Shown here piece after piece: positions 9,331 through 20,801 of a DNA stretch of 64,000 nucleotides. The notes under the pieces are model-generated. The model worked only from the letters and a program-made list of their open reading frames with translations, was not told where the DNA came from and did no database searches. A program made the translations under genes and the position numbers. The stretch lies in NCBI GenBank assembly GCA_030323885.1, contig CM059187.1, forward strand, positions 129,772,424 through 129,836,423, written 5' to 3'. How positions within the stretch are numbered: the stretch's first letter is position 1; every line of letters starts with the position of its first letter. The DNA is from Branchipolynoe longqiensis. Taxonomy: Eukaryota; Annelida; Polychaeta; Phyllodocida; Polynoidae.

Positions 9331-9960
9331 ACCTAGATTGAGTATTTTGCTCTAGAAGATTTGATGCTTTTATCGGACTATTCAGATTTAAATATATAGA
9401 ACCGCGTGTTAGGATATTCCTCCTGCTCTATTAATACTATGCAAATCGCCGTGTGGAATCATTTAAGTAGCTTTATACTCCTCCGGTGCGACTGCCACTG
9501 GTGCTGTCACAAGTCGGTGCACGTCCTGGTATGGCCTAGGGTCTTACTGGGGCGTAAAACTACACCAACCACCCAGCCTCCCCTGGCCCTCTCAGAGGAC
9601 TGTGGTTGGGCTCCTTAGGCTGCCTTTTTCCCTCCCGCCCCTCACCTCCCCCCCCCCCCCCCCCCCCTCCCCCCCCCCCCAATTCCTCTGATCACTACCC
9701 ATCGGAAGCCAACTCCCGACCACATGGGACTGCTTTCAGCGGTGCCCATTCAGTGCTGCACATTTGCAGCCTTCAGCGCACCAATGCGACTGAAAACTCC
9801 CCAAAAACAACAACAACCGTTCCATAATTAAGCATTTTGAGCTAAGAAACATACAACTTCAGTCACTCTACAGGCTGATGTTTACATCACCATTGATTAG
9901 ACATAAGTCATTCTTGTTCTAAATATTAAATTGTCAAATGTGTCAACAAAAACTTGTTTC
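9331..9960. other. Non-coding; family 1 SINE fragment (9501-9577) and poly-C tract
   Basis: 9501-9577 is a partial plus-strand family 1 3' segment (GTCACAAGTCGGTGCACGTC onward). 9648-9680 is almost pure C. The rest has no signal I recognise. Confidence 0.6.
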
Positions 9961-10366
9961 AAGGAAATATATAACCAATATCTGATTAACCCTACTCATT
10001 TTCTATTTCTACATATGTCATTAACCATAGGATATAAATATAAACATGAATAAAATAAGTAAAACTGACTCTGGCTATGGCTCTAACACTAGTCTGAGTG
10101 CCTAGATTTGTCTAAATCTAAATGCACATGGCATAAGATGTGCTGATTATATTGATGTAAATGCAATGCTGGATAAAAGATTAATATCGTAATTTATTAT
10201 ATATATATATATATATTTTAGTTAATGTTCTATGTTTCAAACAAGAGCTGAGATGGCACATTTCATAACTGCACCCAGTGTATTAGTATGTGCCATGTGC
10301 TTCTCGCAGGTTTGTTTTGCTTTGACGCATCCCACAATGCACCGCACCGCTGGAATGGTGATGTAG
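9961..10366 (+). repeat. Dispersed repeat R-A, copy 1
   Basis: About 400 bases shared in the same orientation with 19772-20173. Shared blocks include ATAAAATAAGTAAAACTGAC, GTCTGAGTGC and TGTGCCATGTGCTTCTCGC. No coding potential or terminal repeats are seen; class unknown. Confidence 0.7.
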
Positions 10367-10399
10367 CTATATATATATACATGCATACATATTGGGGCG

Positions 10400-10687
10400 C
10401 CGGATGCGGTAGTCGAATCGGGAGAGCGCAGGCCTCGCATGCGGGAGATCGGGAGTTTGATTCCCTGTCGAGTCAAAACAATGACTTATAGAATTGATAC
10501 TTGTTGACGCCTAGCTTGGCGCTCGGCATTAATGTGATAGGGCAAGGACTGGTTAGCTCAGTGTCAGGATAATGTGACTGAGTGAGATATTGAGGCATGG
10601 CCCTGGTGGCCGGATGTCAAAAGTCGGCAGGCATCCTGATATGACCTTTGATATTGCCAGGACATAAAACTCAAACAACCAACCAAC
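10400..10687 (+). repeat. tRNA-derived SINE, family 1 copy
   Basis: The head CCGGATGCGGTAGTCGAATC leads to a B-box-like GGGAGTTTGATTCC, then the body and the tail CTTTGATATTGCCAGGACAT. The cardinal blocks are in order, with some internal loss before the tail. Confidence 0.88.
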
Positions 10688-11670
10688 ATACACATATCCC
10701 TCTGTCATTAACCTGTATAAACTCCACTTTAAATCATTAACCTATTGCAACGAAGTGCCATTTAAATGTGTCGGCGCACAATCTACATGAATCTGTCACG
10801 TGTATATTAACCCCACGTTGCTCAGCCCGGCAGTGAGTGACTCACTGCTCCTCACACCCTATCGGAGCCTCTCCCCACCCACACACCCATACACCCACTG
10901 CTCCTGCGGGACCTGCCCTACATAACAGACACTGGCCAATCGCCCCAAGCCAGGTGATAACATTTATAGCCCTTTTTTTAAATTTGTTTTTCTTTCATTT
11001 TCTTTTTATTTATTTGATTTGTTTATTTATTTGATTTGTTCTTCACTACTACCCACTTCCTTCATCTCAAGTTCTCTGCTCGCTCTCGAGATACGCGCTA
11101 ACACACACACACATACTCACACATGACACAACTCCAAACACACAACTTCCAACTAAATAGAGTATATGTGCCTGCAGAACAGTTGCGATAATAGGGGAGT
11201 AAGGCTCTCGGTTTTTCCTAGTTTCTCTGGTATATCCCAAAAGATCAGTTCTAGTCCATCCCAATATGTCTGACTGCCTTCAAGATTTGTAACAATCACC
11301 ACCCCCTCTCTACTCACACCGCCATCCCCGCTCAGACATACACACACCGATCGACCACACCACCCACTCATCTCCATTCCTCTATCGACTACATCGTCAT
11401 AGTTAAAATAAGTTGACTTTCCTAACTGAGTTAGTATTATTTAGATGTCTGGAGAATTCATAATGCAATGCAGCTTGGTGCTGGGATAGCATTTTTATAT
11501 AAATAGTAGCTCTGGGCGAACTCACATGCAAAGGCTCAAAAGGAGGGTGTACATGCTGTGTGTATAGTTTTGTTGGACCATTAGACTACTTCCGAGTGAG
11601 GGTGATGGCAATCTGCTGGTGATTGGTGACTGGTACCTGGTGCTTGGCGTTCCCTGACAAGTGGCTACAA
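10688..11670. other. Non-coding spacer
   Basis: T-rich at 10970-11045 and CA-rich at 11100-11120. No exon, RNA gene or transposon end is recognisable. Confidence 0.55.
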
Positions 11671-12012
11671 CCTCCAGCCCCAGCCCCCAGCCCCCAGCAC
11701 CCAGCACACAACACCCAGCCCCCAGCCCCCAGTGACCAGTGACCAGCCCTAAGTCGCCAGTCCCCCGCCTCCAGCCCCCAGCCCACAGACCCCAGCCCAC
11801 AGCCCACAGCCAACAGCCAGCAGCCAGCAGCCAACAGCCCCCAACCCACAACCAGCAGCTAACAGCCCACAGCCAGCAGCCAACAGCCCACAGCCAACAG
11901 CCCACAGCCCACATCCCACGGTCCACAGCCAACAGCCCACAGCCCACAGCCAACAGCCCACAGCCAGCAGCCAACAGCCCACAACCAACAGCCCACAGCC
12001 CACAGCCCACAA
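11671..12012. repeat. Minisatellite of CAGCCCACAGCCAA-type words
   Basis: About 340 bases are built from CAGCCC, CACAGC and CAACAG hexamers. Long ORFs on both strands are translations of this repeat. Confidence 0.92.
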
Positions 12013-12170
12013 CCCGGTAGCCTCAATATGCATGTCCCTCCTCAGCATTTATAAATCCGGTCAGGGTCGAGATGCTGATTGCCGGGACGTGCAGGAATGT
12101 GCAGCTTCCTACTGGTAGTGAACAGCAGCAGCAGCGGGCTGGAGCAGCTGGCTGGGTGTTGTCAAAGACA

Positions 12171-12537
12171 CTATAATACTAAGACGGCTCACTCCCTATC
12201 TCTCCCATGGTAATGTAAATTTCGCAGTGCCACCTTTTGGTGGGTTTGATCAGCACAGCTGATGGTTCGTGTTTCACATGTAAACACATACAAATATATT
12301 ATACATGAGATAGGTAAGTATGAATACACATCAATATGAAATTGCTATGAACAAATACACATCATCATCAGCAGCATCATCATCATCACCATCATCACAC
12401 ATCTTTCACATTCATATATACATTTATACATATAATATAGCAACTGTTTAACCAAGAGAACAGCCAGCGCACCGATTGGTGGGTTTGATCCTTTTGATTA
12501 CACAGTTCAGGCTGAGTGAGCCGTCGTAGTATTATAG
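12171..12537. mobile_element. MITE of 367 bp with near-perfect terminal inverted repeats
   Basis: The left end 12171-12194 and the reverse complement of 12514-12537 match at 23 of 24 positions (CTATAATACTA then A or C, then GACGGCTCACTC). The interior is non-coding, with a (CAT)n tract at 12361-12400. Fragments of the adjacent minisatellite unit (GGTGTTGTCA) occur on both sides, so it seems to have landed at the edge of that array. Confidence 0.75.
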
Positions 12538-14450
12538 GGTATTTGGTGTTGTCAGGGGCAGAGGGGGCGGAGGGGGGGGGGGGTGGACTGAGGCAGGAGC
12601 AGGTCGCTGAGTGTTGTTAGGGGCGGAGGAGGGGGAAGGTGGAGGGGGAATGAGGCAGGAGCAGGTAGCTGGGTGTTGTCAGAGGAGGACGGGAGGGGAG
12701 GAGGGAATGAGGCAGGAGCAGGTAGCTGGGTGTTGTCAGAGGAGGACGGGAGGGGAGGGGGGAATGAGGCAGGAGCAGGTAGCTGGGTGTTGTCAGAGGA
12801 GGACGGGAGGGGAGGGGGGAATGAGGCAGGAGCAGGTAGCTGGGTGTTGTCAGGGGAGGAGGGGGGAGGGGGGGAATGAGGCAGGAGCAGGTAGCTGAGT
12901 GTTGTCAGGGGAGGAGGGGGAGGGGTTATGAGGCAGGCGCATGTAGCTGGGTGTTGTCGGGGGAGGAGGGGGAGGGGAGGAGGGAATGAGGCAGGAGCAG
13001 GTAGCTGGGTGTTGTCGGGGGAGGAGGGGGAGTGGAGGAGGGAATGAGGCAGGAGCAGGTAGCTGGGTGTTGTCAGAGGAGGAGGGGAGGGGAGGGGGAA
13101 TGAGGCAGGAGCAGGAAGCTGGGTGTTGTCAGGGAGGAGGGGAGGGGAGGGGGGAATGAGGCAGGAGCAGGTAGCTGAGTGTTGTCAGGGGAGGAGGGGG
13201 AGGGTTATGAGGCAGGCGCATGTAGCTGGGTGTTGTCGGGGGAGGAGGGGGAGGGGAGGAGGGAATGAGGCAGGAGCATGTAGCTGGGTGTTGTCGGGGG
13301 AGGAGGGGGAGTGGAGGAGGGAATGAGGCAGGAGCAGGTAGCTGGGTGTTGTCAGAGGAGGACGGGAGGGGAGGAGGGAATGAGGCAGGAGCAGGTAGCT
13401 GGGTGTTGTCAGGGGAGGAGGGGGAGGGGAGGGGGGAATGAGGCAGGAGCAGGAAGCTGGGTGTTGTCAGGGGAGGAGGGGGAGGGGGGAATGAGGCAGG
13501 AGCAGGTAGCTGAGTGTTGTCAGGGGAGGAGGGGGAGGGGTTATGAGGCAGGCGCATGTAGCTGGGTGTTGTCGGGGGAGGAGGGGGAGGGGAGGAGGGA
13601 ATGAGGCAGGAGCAGGTAGCTGGGTGTTGTCGGGGGAGGAGGGGGAGTGGAGGAGGGAATGAGGCAGGAGCAGGTAGCTGGGTGTTGTCAGAGGAGGACG
13701 GGAGGGGAGGGGGGAATGAGGCAGGAGCAGGTAGCTGGGTGTTGTCAGGGGAGGAGGGGGAGGGGAGGGGGGAATGAGGCAGGAGCAGGAAGCTGGGTGT
13801 TGTCAGGGGGAGGAGTGGGAGGGGGGAATGAGGCAGGAGCAGGTAGCTGAGTGTTGTCGGGGGAGGAGGGCGAGGGGTTATGAGGCAGGCGCATGTAGCT
13901 GGGTGTTGTCGGGGGAGGAGGGGGAGGGGAGGAGGGAATGAGGCAGGAGCAGATAGCTGGGTGTTGTCAGAGGAGGAGGGGAGGGGGGAATGAGGCAGGA
14001 GCAGGTAGCTGGGTGTTGTCAGGGGAGGAGGGGGAGGGGAGGGGGGAATGAGGCAGGAGCAGGTAGCTGAGTGTTGTCAGGGGAGGAGGGGGAGGGGTTA
14101 TGAGGCAGGCGCATGTAGCTGGGTGTTGTCGGGGAAGGAGGGGGAGGGGAGGAGGGAATGAGGCAGGAGCAGGTAGCTGGGTGTTGTCGGGGGAGGAGGG
14201 GGAGTGGAGGAGGGAATGAGGCAGGAGCAGGTAGCTGGGTGTTGTCAGAGGAGGACGGGAGGGGAGGGGGGATTGAGGCAGGAGCAGGTCGCTGGGTGTT
14301 GTCAGGGGAGGAGGGGAGGGGAGGGGGAATGAGGCAGGAGAAGGTAGCAGGTGATGGCAGGTGGAGGAGGGAGGAGAGTTTGGGCGGGAGAAGGTAGCAG
14401 GTGATGGCGGGTGGAGGGGTAGGAAAATGGGACAGGAGCGGGTAGTGAGA
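12538..14450. repeat. Minisatellite array, unit about 56-58 bp, roughly thirty copies
   Basis: The unit is built on GAATGAGGCAGGAGCAGGTA, GCTGGGTGTTGTC and a G/A-rich linker. A distinct variant (TTATGAGGCAGGCGCATGTA) recurs at 12926, 13205, 13541, 13878 and 14098, i.e. about every 5, 6, 6 and 4 units. It is always preceded by a GCTGAGTGTTGTC variant, which indicates a higher-order repeat. The last units (14340-14450) are diverged. Confidence 0.93.
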
Positions 14451-15189
14451 TGAAGGCGGGGATGATGGTATAAGGGAGATGGAGCAGAAACCGATAATGA
14501 GATGAAGGAGTGTGATGGTAGGGGGATGGCGGATGGAGAAGTTGGCAAGGTAATATCGAAGTGCGTGAGAAGGGGGGGGGGGGGGGTCGGCTGGGCTGGG
14601 TAGCCCTGGGTTGCTATGAGCAGGAACAGGTTGGTAGTACGAATAACAGATAGGGAATGTGTGCTTTGTTGTGGGTGTCGGTTATTTATGTATTTCACAT
14701 TATATAATAGCTACTGCTCCAGCCCCCCCTCCCTCCCGTCCTAATGGTACCGGATTTATAGTGCGGCATTCAGTCATTCACCTGAGATGGCAACAACACA
14801 TACTAATTAGTTGTTCTCCCTCCTTAATTTGATATGCTGAAATTCCAATCTTAATGGTTTAAACTCGGTCTGGTATCGAACCGACGGCGTTCTTTTCAAA
14901 CAGGGAAGTTGACTCTATAGCACTACAACACAAACCCATCCACCAGTTTACTGACATTATAAAAATATCCGAGGACTGTTGCGTTACCGAGCGCAGGGGC
15001 CTTTGACTGTGGGGATATTGGCCAACACTGGTGGTAGGCGTGGAGGTGGAGAGGGGGGGGGGGGGAAAAAGGCAGTGAGTGAGTGGCAGATGGGGCAGCC
15101 GAGGAGGGAAGGGGGCGGGCGTGGGATGGGGAAGGGTGGGGGCGGGGTGGGAGCAGCGGGCCGGGTTGGAGTTCTGGTATCTAGGTTGG
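14451..15189. other. Non-coding spacer with G-rich tracts
   Basis: Poly-G at 14573-14586 and a purine/G-rich stretch at 15030-15170. No gene or mobile element is recognised. Confidence 0.55.
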
Positions 15190-15523
15190 CTGGTTGGTTG
15201 TTGAAGTTTTACGTCCTGGCAACATCTAATGTCATATCAGGATGGGTACCGACTTGTGACAGTGCGCACTCATGGCGACTTTATAGTGTTGCACCACTGG
15301 GAAATCAGGTCACCAGCACTATGCCCCAATATCCTACTCAGTCATATTATCCTGACACTGAGCCAACCAGTCCTTGCCCTATCCTATTAATGCAGAGCGC
15401 CAAACGAGGAAGTGACAAGTATCAATTGCATTATAAGTCATTGGTTTGACTCGACCGGGAAGCGAACTCCTCACCTTCCGCACGCGAAGCCCGCGCTCTA
15501 TCGATCCAGCCATCGCGCCCGGT
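15190..15523 (-). repeat. tRNA-derived SINE, family 1 copy (near full length)
   Basis: Starts with the reverse tail (TTTTACGTCCTGGCAACATC) and ends with the reverse head (GCGCTCTATCGATCCAGCCA, with TTCGATTC-type B box). All body blocks are present. Confidence 0.9.
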
Positions 15524-16002
15524 GGTATCTAGGTAAGACCTGGGTACAGACAGACTACGTCAGGTCAACGTTACACCACAAACAGCCACAAGTATTTCAG
15601 TATGTAGTCTAATGCTTGGTCCAGAACCAAATACCTGGATAATCCCTCCACACCACACCACACCCCACATACAGGCCATGCTGTCCCTCCGCCACCTCTT
15701 AACCTTTTGGGTAGAATTCCAATGTCTGTCTAACCCGCAACACCTGCATCAGGTTGACCTGTTATTTCACCACCGCTCGCCAACGTGTTGTTTTTACCAC
15801 CGGGAGGAATTTCATCCAGGTGTTTTGATTGTGTTGTTATTATTATTGTTGTTGGTGGTGGTAGTTGCGGTGTGGCTTATTTTGCTAAGACTTCTGCAGA
15901 TGAATATATGTCACAGTTATATCAGTTTGAGAGATTAAACTTTTTTGTTGTTGCTAATAGTAATACATTGTTGCAGGTAAAATTTCTTTCAATTAAATGT
16001 TT
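15524..16002. other. Non-coding spacer
   Basis: A (TTATTG/TGG)n tract lies at 15835-15875. The frame at 15675-15810 is open and follows an acceptor-like ACATACAG, but nothing else supports an exon. Confidence 0.5.
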
Positions 16003-16350
16003 GTCTGTTGTTGTTTAACGTCCTAGCAACATCTAGGGTCATATCAGGATGGGTACTGACTTTTGACAGTGTGCACTCATGGCAACCTTTTAGTGCTGCC
16101 CCACTGGGAAACCAGGCTGCCAGCACCATGACCTGATATCCCACTCAGTCACATTATCCTGACACTGAGCCAACCAGTCCTTGCCCTATCCTAATAATGC
16201 CGCGTGCCAGGCTAGGAAGTGACAAGTATCAATTTTTAAGTCATTGGTTTGACTCGACCACGATTCGAACCCACAAACTCATGGGTTCGGATCTCCCGGT
16301 CTCCCAAAACTGGCGACGGATGTTCTACTCATTCGGCCACCCAGTCTGGT
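16003..16350 (-). repeat. tRNA-derived SINE, family 1 copy, long-arm head subtype
   Basis: Reverse copy whose head contains an extra segment before the B box (TTCGAACCCACAAACTCATG, GGTTCGGATCTCCCGGTCTC) and ends in TTCGGCCACCCAGTCTGG. This longer head resembles a tRNA with a long variable arm and is shared with 31609-31962 and 37210-37523. Confidence 0.9.
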
Positions 16351-16984
16351 CTTCAATTAAATAAAGTCCCTAAACATTAATCAATCACCACTAGCTAAGC
16401 CTAAGCACTTACTATCGCGTCAGCGTGTAGACGTAGACATAGTGCTAGTTATTACCTCAACTTCCTTACTTCTCTGGTCCGCTAAAAAAACACATAAGAA
16501 TACCCGCCACCACCCAAATAAAAGAAAATACCATCAGAATAACAACACCAAACAAATAGCGTTATTACAAGAATGTTACTTTGCTGATAAAACCATGTAA
16601 TACCTACGCAGAAATAAATTTATGAATGCTATTTTCGCGACGTTAATGTCAGCCCCCCCCCCCCCCCCCCGTAGCGATTCAGCTGAATGCATATTGGCGA
16701 AACCATTAAGCAAATAGTTACTAAAGCATCCCGTTGGAATACAAATTCACTGACTCTCCGCCTGGGTTACAGTCTACCCGTGAGTACCTGCCAGCCATGC
16801 CAGCCATGCCAGCCACCTCCAGGGTAGTTATGGGTCGGTGGGTGGGGGGGGGGGGGGGTCGGGGGGGGGCATGGGGGCTGGAGCCGGAAAAAGGCCCTGA
16901 AACTCTCCCCATTACTGTGAACTGGTATTTGCACCTGCCAGATAACCCAGCACTCAGGTGCTTACATACTGTATCACCTCGATA
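16351..16984. other. Non-coding spacer with poly-C and poly-G runs
   Basis: Poly-C at 16652-16670 and poly-G at 16841-16868. Nothing else is recognised. Confidence 0.55.
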
Positions 16985-17115
16985 AGGGCCCATGTGGTGG
17001 GGTGGTGGTGGGGTGGGGTGGGGTGGTGGTGTGGTGGTGTGGTGGGGTGGGGTGGTGGGGTGGCGTGGTGGCGTGGTGGCGTGGTGGCGTGGTGGCGTGG
17101 TGGCGTGGTGGAACT
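16985..17115. repeat. (GGTGGGGTGGCGT)-type simple repeat
   Basis: GGTGGGGTGGTGG words, then at least six GTGGTGGC copies. Confidence 0.85.
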
Positions 17116-17328
17116 GATCCTTCCCCTGGGTGAGTGCACATAGTGCACATTGGTTCGAATACTTATATTATTCGGGGTGAGGAATGTGTGTGTCGGGGTA
17201 GGGGTGGGGGGGGGGGGGGTGAGGTGAGGTGACCAGACTGCACTAACCCTCCTAATTAGCTCCAGTAACTCTTTAATGATTCAATCATGTGGGTCATATC
17301 AGTCGTGTGGTAAGGCCCTTTCACATAT

Positions 17329-17540
17329 CACCGGATTGGGGGAAACGGACAGAAAACGAACAATGTCCGGTTTGTGTCCGTACAAGTTTTGAACATGCAC
17401 AAAACTAGGAATGGATGCTGCCAGATTAACGTCTACAGTTCTTGTTCAGTTTGAGTTTGTTTTGTCCATTTCATGTCCGTTTCATGTCGGTTTCATGTCC
17501 GTTTCATGTCCGTTTCATGTCCGTTTCATGTCCGTTGGTC
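17329..17540. repeat. GTCCGTTTCAT tandem repeat within a possible foldback element
   Basis: About six copies of an 11-base unit (CATGTCCGTTT) at 17470-17535. The left part holds inverted-like words (GAAACGGACAG, AATGTCCGG) after GGCCCTTTCACATATCACCG, similar in style to the foldback element at 20214. Ends are undefined. Confidence 0.5.
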
Positions 17541-17759
17541 CAGCAGCCATTGACCCTATAGCGCAACATTTTGACTCATTTTAATACATTTTGATACTTA
17601 TCACCACCAGACTAGACAATTCTGTCCGTTGCTCAATCCGGCGAGGTGTGACAGCCGCTTTACAGACATATATGCTTGCATGGTTCCTGCCCACAATCCC
17701 CTGTGTACATGGGTCAGGGATTGCAGTCCTTTATTATGTACAGTTTCATTGCGGTGTGT

Positions 17760-18170
17760 ATGCAGGTATCACAGGTATAGCAATACCTCAGGGAGTTTAA
17801 CGCCCTTCCCTGCAGAGTTGTAAACCACTGCCTTGTGGTACAGGTTCTTGAGAGAACCGAAGGCTAAGGGAGCAAACCCTAAACAGAAAACCATGTCACT
17901 GTGGCAGCATTAAGGGCGGTTGATGTATCGAACTCCCAACATCTCCCGACCAGCCACTGCAGGGACAAATAGTTTTGCGCCTGTCTTGACATGTTCTTGC
18001 CGGTGTGAAACCTCTATTTGCTCCCCGAGAGAGTGCTGCTGGTAACTTGGAAAAGCCAGCAGCACTTCAACACTTTTGCAGGCAGCTTTCAGAAATGGAG
18101 AGTGGCAGTCAAGTAATGAAAGCAGTCTTTGTCACATCACGACCGACAGCATGATGATGATGATGATGAT
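17760..18170 (+). repeat. Dispersed repeat R-B, copy 1, with (ATG)n tail
   Basis: About 410 bases ending in a GATGATGATG microsatellite; two other copies (21602-22003 and 30934-31386) are inverted relative to it. The 3' microsatellite tail suggests a LINE 3' end or a SINE mobilised by one. Confidence 0.75.
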
Positions 18171-18264
18171 TACGCAAGCTACCTTAGCATTCTTCCATCA
18201 AATGACAATTTAATTCTTTCTCTTTTTTTCTCTCTGGCTCTATCTCTATCTATATATATATGTA

Positions 18265-18442
18265 CAGTAAAACCTCTCTAAATCGACCGACCTTGGCACC
18301 GATTTATGTGGCCTACTTAGGGGGGGTCGTCGGTTTAGGCAGTTAAGATATGGTTAGAATGGTAGTGTTGGGACCCAAATAAAGCGATCGATATAGGGGA
18401 GTGCTTGATCTGTGGAGGTGGTCTGTTAGGGAGGTTTTACTG
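18265..18442. mobile_element. pogo/Tigger-like MITE, 178 bp
   Basis: Terminal inverted repeats CAGTAAAACCTCTCTAAA and its partner at 18425-18442, flanked by TA on both sides. It shares the internal block GGGACCCAAATAAA with the larger element at 51575-52112 (inverted there). The CAGT ends and TA target suggest the Tc1-mariner/pogo superfamily. Non-coding. Confidence 0.8.
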
Positions 18443-18611
18443 TATATACTTAGCTAGTTTCCCCCTACCAATCCAGGTATCTGTGTAGCTTTCTATCAAG
18501 CTACCTACTTGTATATACAGCTATTTATGTTATCATCGACACCAGAATATGTGGTTACTAATGGACAGATGTGTGAGCACGTATATGTGTAGATGTATAT
18601 TTGTTTGTCAG
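18443..18611. other. Spacer, no feature seen
   Basis: AT-rich with no coding or repeat signal beyond short words. Confidence 0.5.
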
Positions 18612-19192
18612 TTTGAGTTTTTTGTCCTGGCAACATCTAAGGTCATATCAGGCAATGGATACCCACTTGTGACAGTGCACACTCATCATGACTTTTATAG
18701 TGCTGCCCCACTGGGAGACCAGGCCACTGGCACCATGACCAGATATCCCCCACACAGTTACATTATCATGATACTGCGCTGACCACAGTCCTTGTCTTAT
18801 CATATTAATGCCGAGCGGCAGACTAAATAGCGACAAGTATCAATTTTATAATGCCAGGTACAAACATACCGTATAGGATTCGCGCACTAAAACTCCCGAT
18901 CCGCTTAAAACTGAAAACGGGCCGATTCATTTTTCGAATCGCGAATCGCAATCGTAATGCTAGCACACACCTACCGTTTTTACCCCTAAAAATCGCGAAT
19001 CGCAATCGGTAGGTGTGCTAGGGGAGTGCACACCTCACGACTTTTGGGCAGTTTTAGATCGTATACGGTAGGTGGGTGCGGAAAAACGATCGTATATGGT
19101 AGGTGTGTACCTAGCATAAGTCATTGGTTTGACTCGACCGGGAATCGAACTCCCGATCAGCCTGAGGTCTAGCGATTCGGCCACACCGCTTC
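18612..19192 (-). repeat. tRNA-derived SINE, family 1 copy split by a MITE
   Basis: Reverse tail and body occupy 18612-18851, and the head resumes at 19117-19192 (TCATTGGTTTGACTCGACCG, GGAATCGAACTCCCGAT). Joining the two sides across the insertion restores the normal SINE order. Confidence 0.9.
18852..19116. mobile_element. PIF/Harbinger-like MITE nested in a SINE
   Basis: A 265-base insertion flanked by TAA on both sides (18849-18851 and 19117-19119). The ends TGCCAGGTACAAACATACCG and the reverse complement of 19093-19116 agree at 20 of 24 positions. A three-base TWA duplication is the PIF/Harbinger hallmark. The interior repeats ATCGCGAATCGCAATCG and CGGTAGGTGTGCTAG and is foldback-prone. 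Confidence 0.85.
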
Positions 19193-19771
19193 CGCTAGCA
19201 GTGGAGATAGAACATCGTGTTCTGTCCCTTCTCTGTCCGTCAGTCAGTACTGTACGTCAATGGCTCCTATCGCCACCATCTGTCTCTGTCCGCCTTACTA
19301 CACTACAAGCAGGTGAAGCTGGGATGTGATGTGGGGGTGTGGCTGTGGGTGGGGTGTGGGGATGTGGGGTTTAGGGGTGTGGAGGTGGCGGTGGTTGTGT
19401 TGGGGTGTGGGGGTGTAGGGTTTGGGGTGTTGGGATGCAGGTGTGTCTAATGGGGGAGGGGGGGGGGGAGCAGGGTTAATAGGTAGGCCCGTGGTTATAA
19501 TTGGGCGCACCAATACGCCGAAGCCACTTCAAACACACACGCTACTCTCACCGGCGTTGGTGCGACGGCTGCCAGTCGAGGGGATGTGGTTGGGTGTGGT
19601 CTGTACAAATCAGGTTCAGGGCGTGTTAAACCTGTTCCCTACATGTGTCAGCTTTGGGGGCAGTACGCAATAGACGAGATCACCGTTCCGACTGCGCATG
19701 CGCAAAACAAAGGCGTAGAGCCATTGAGTTTGCCGATACGCATAGGGCAAAACTTGCATTTTATTCAAAAT
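19193..19771. other. Non-coding spacer, G-rich
   Basis: GTGGGG-rich simple sequence at 19325-19440. An NRF1-like palindrome TGCGCATGCGCA lies at about 19693-19704. No gene is recognised. Confidence 0.5.
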
Positions 19772-20173
19772 TAATAGAAATATATAACCAGTATATGATT
19801 AACCCTACTAATTTTCTAGTTCTACATGTCATTAACCATATGATATAAATTAAAACATGAATAAAATAAGTAAAACTGACTGGATATGGCTCTAACACTG
19901 GTCTGAGTGCCCAGATATCTCTAAATCTAAATGCAGATGGCATAAGATTATATTGATGTAAATGCACTGCTGGATAAAAGATTAATATCTTAATTTATTA
20001 TATATATTTTTTTAGTTGGTATTCTATGTACCAAACAAGAGCTGAGATGAGCTGAAACTAACACATTTCGTAGCTTCACCCAGTGTATTAGCATGTGCCA
20101 TGTGCTTCTCGCGGGTTTGTTTTTCTTCCACACATCCCAGAATGCACCGCGCCGCCGGAATGATGATGTAGTC
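19772..20173 (+). repeat. Dispersed repeat R-A, copy 2
   Basis: Second copy of the 9961-10366 repeat in the same orientation, sharing most blocks with scattered small indels. Confidence 0.7.
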
Positions 20174-20213
20174 TATGAACAAGTACTGAGTTGCGAGCTA
20201 ATAGCCCTGTCAC

Positions 20214-20801
20214 ATTATGACGTTTCTCTCCAACGCGCGTCGATGTGTGTCACTTTTTGGCGTTACCCGTGCGTTACGCGCATGTTAGGCGCACGTCGGT
20301 ACACGTCGGTACACTTTGATTGACAGTGACGGTCATCGAGAAATGCCGGCGCGCGTTGTGGTGCATCGTGGTGCGTCGTGGCGCGTCGAAAGTTTTGTGC
20401 TTGCACAAAACTTTCGATGTGTGCCGACGCGCGCCAACGTGTGGGTGTGACCGTTATGGGGACATTAGGCGTGCGTCGAGATCCGTTGGACGCGCTGGAA
20501 TAATGTTATGCGAACGCTATGCGCACGCCGCACAGATGACGGTCATTCCCACTCATTGCGCCAAATTGTTGCTTTGTTGTTTTATGTCCTAGCTACATCT
20601 AAGGTCATATCAGGATGGCGGCCAACCTCTTTTTGTTTTTTTTCACCATGCGTCAACACACGTTGGCCGCACGCTACTAACACGCTGTGCTGGCGTCAAA
20701 CTTTTTCCCAAACCGCCGAAAAGTTGGACGTGTCTCGACGCGTACAACTTATTATGCGCGTTGGCGGTACCCCGGTGAGAAGCATCATAATGTGACAGGG
20801 C
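20214..20801. mobile_element. Foldback element with GCCCTGTCACATTATGA ends
   Basis: The left end GCCCTGTCACATTATGACG and the reverse complement of 20775-20801 match over about 25 bases. The interior is full of GCGCGTCG/CGACGCGC words in opposite orientations. The core at 20387-20416 is a perfect palindrome of two 14-base arms around TT (CGAAAGTTTTGTGC and its complement). No transposase ORF; the target-site duplication is unclear. Confidence 0.7.
20570..20618 (-). repeat. Family 1 SINE tail fragment inside the foldback element
   Basis: TTTATGTCCTAGCTACATCT then AAGGTCATATCAGGATGG. Only the tail is present. Confidence 0.75.

Noticed and set aside
11522..12048. Gly/Cys/Trp-rich ORFs of 87-162 aa
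   Set aside because: Translations of the CAGCCC minisatellite.
13967..14698. 243-aa Pro/Ser/Leu-rich minus-strand ORF and others in 12611-13850
   Set aside because: Shadow of the 56-bp minisatellite.
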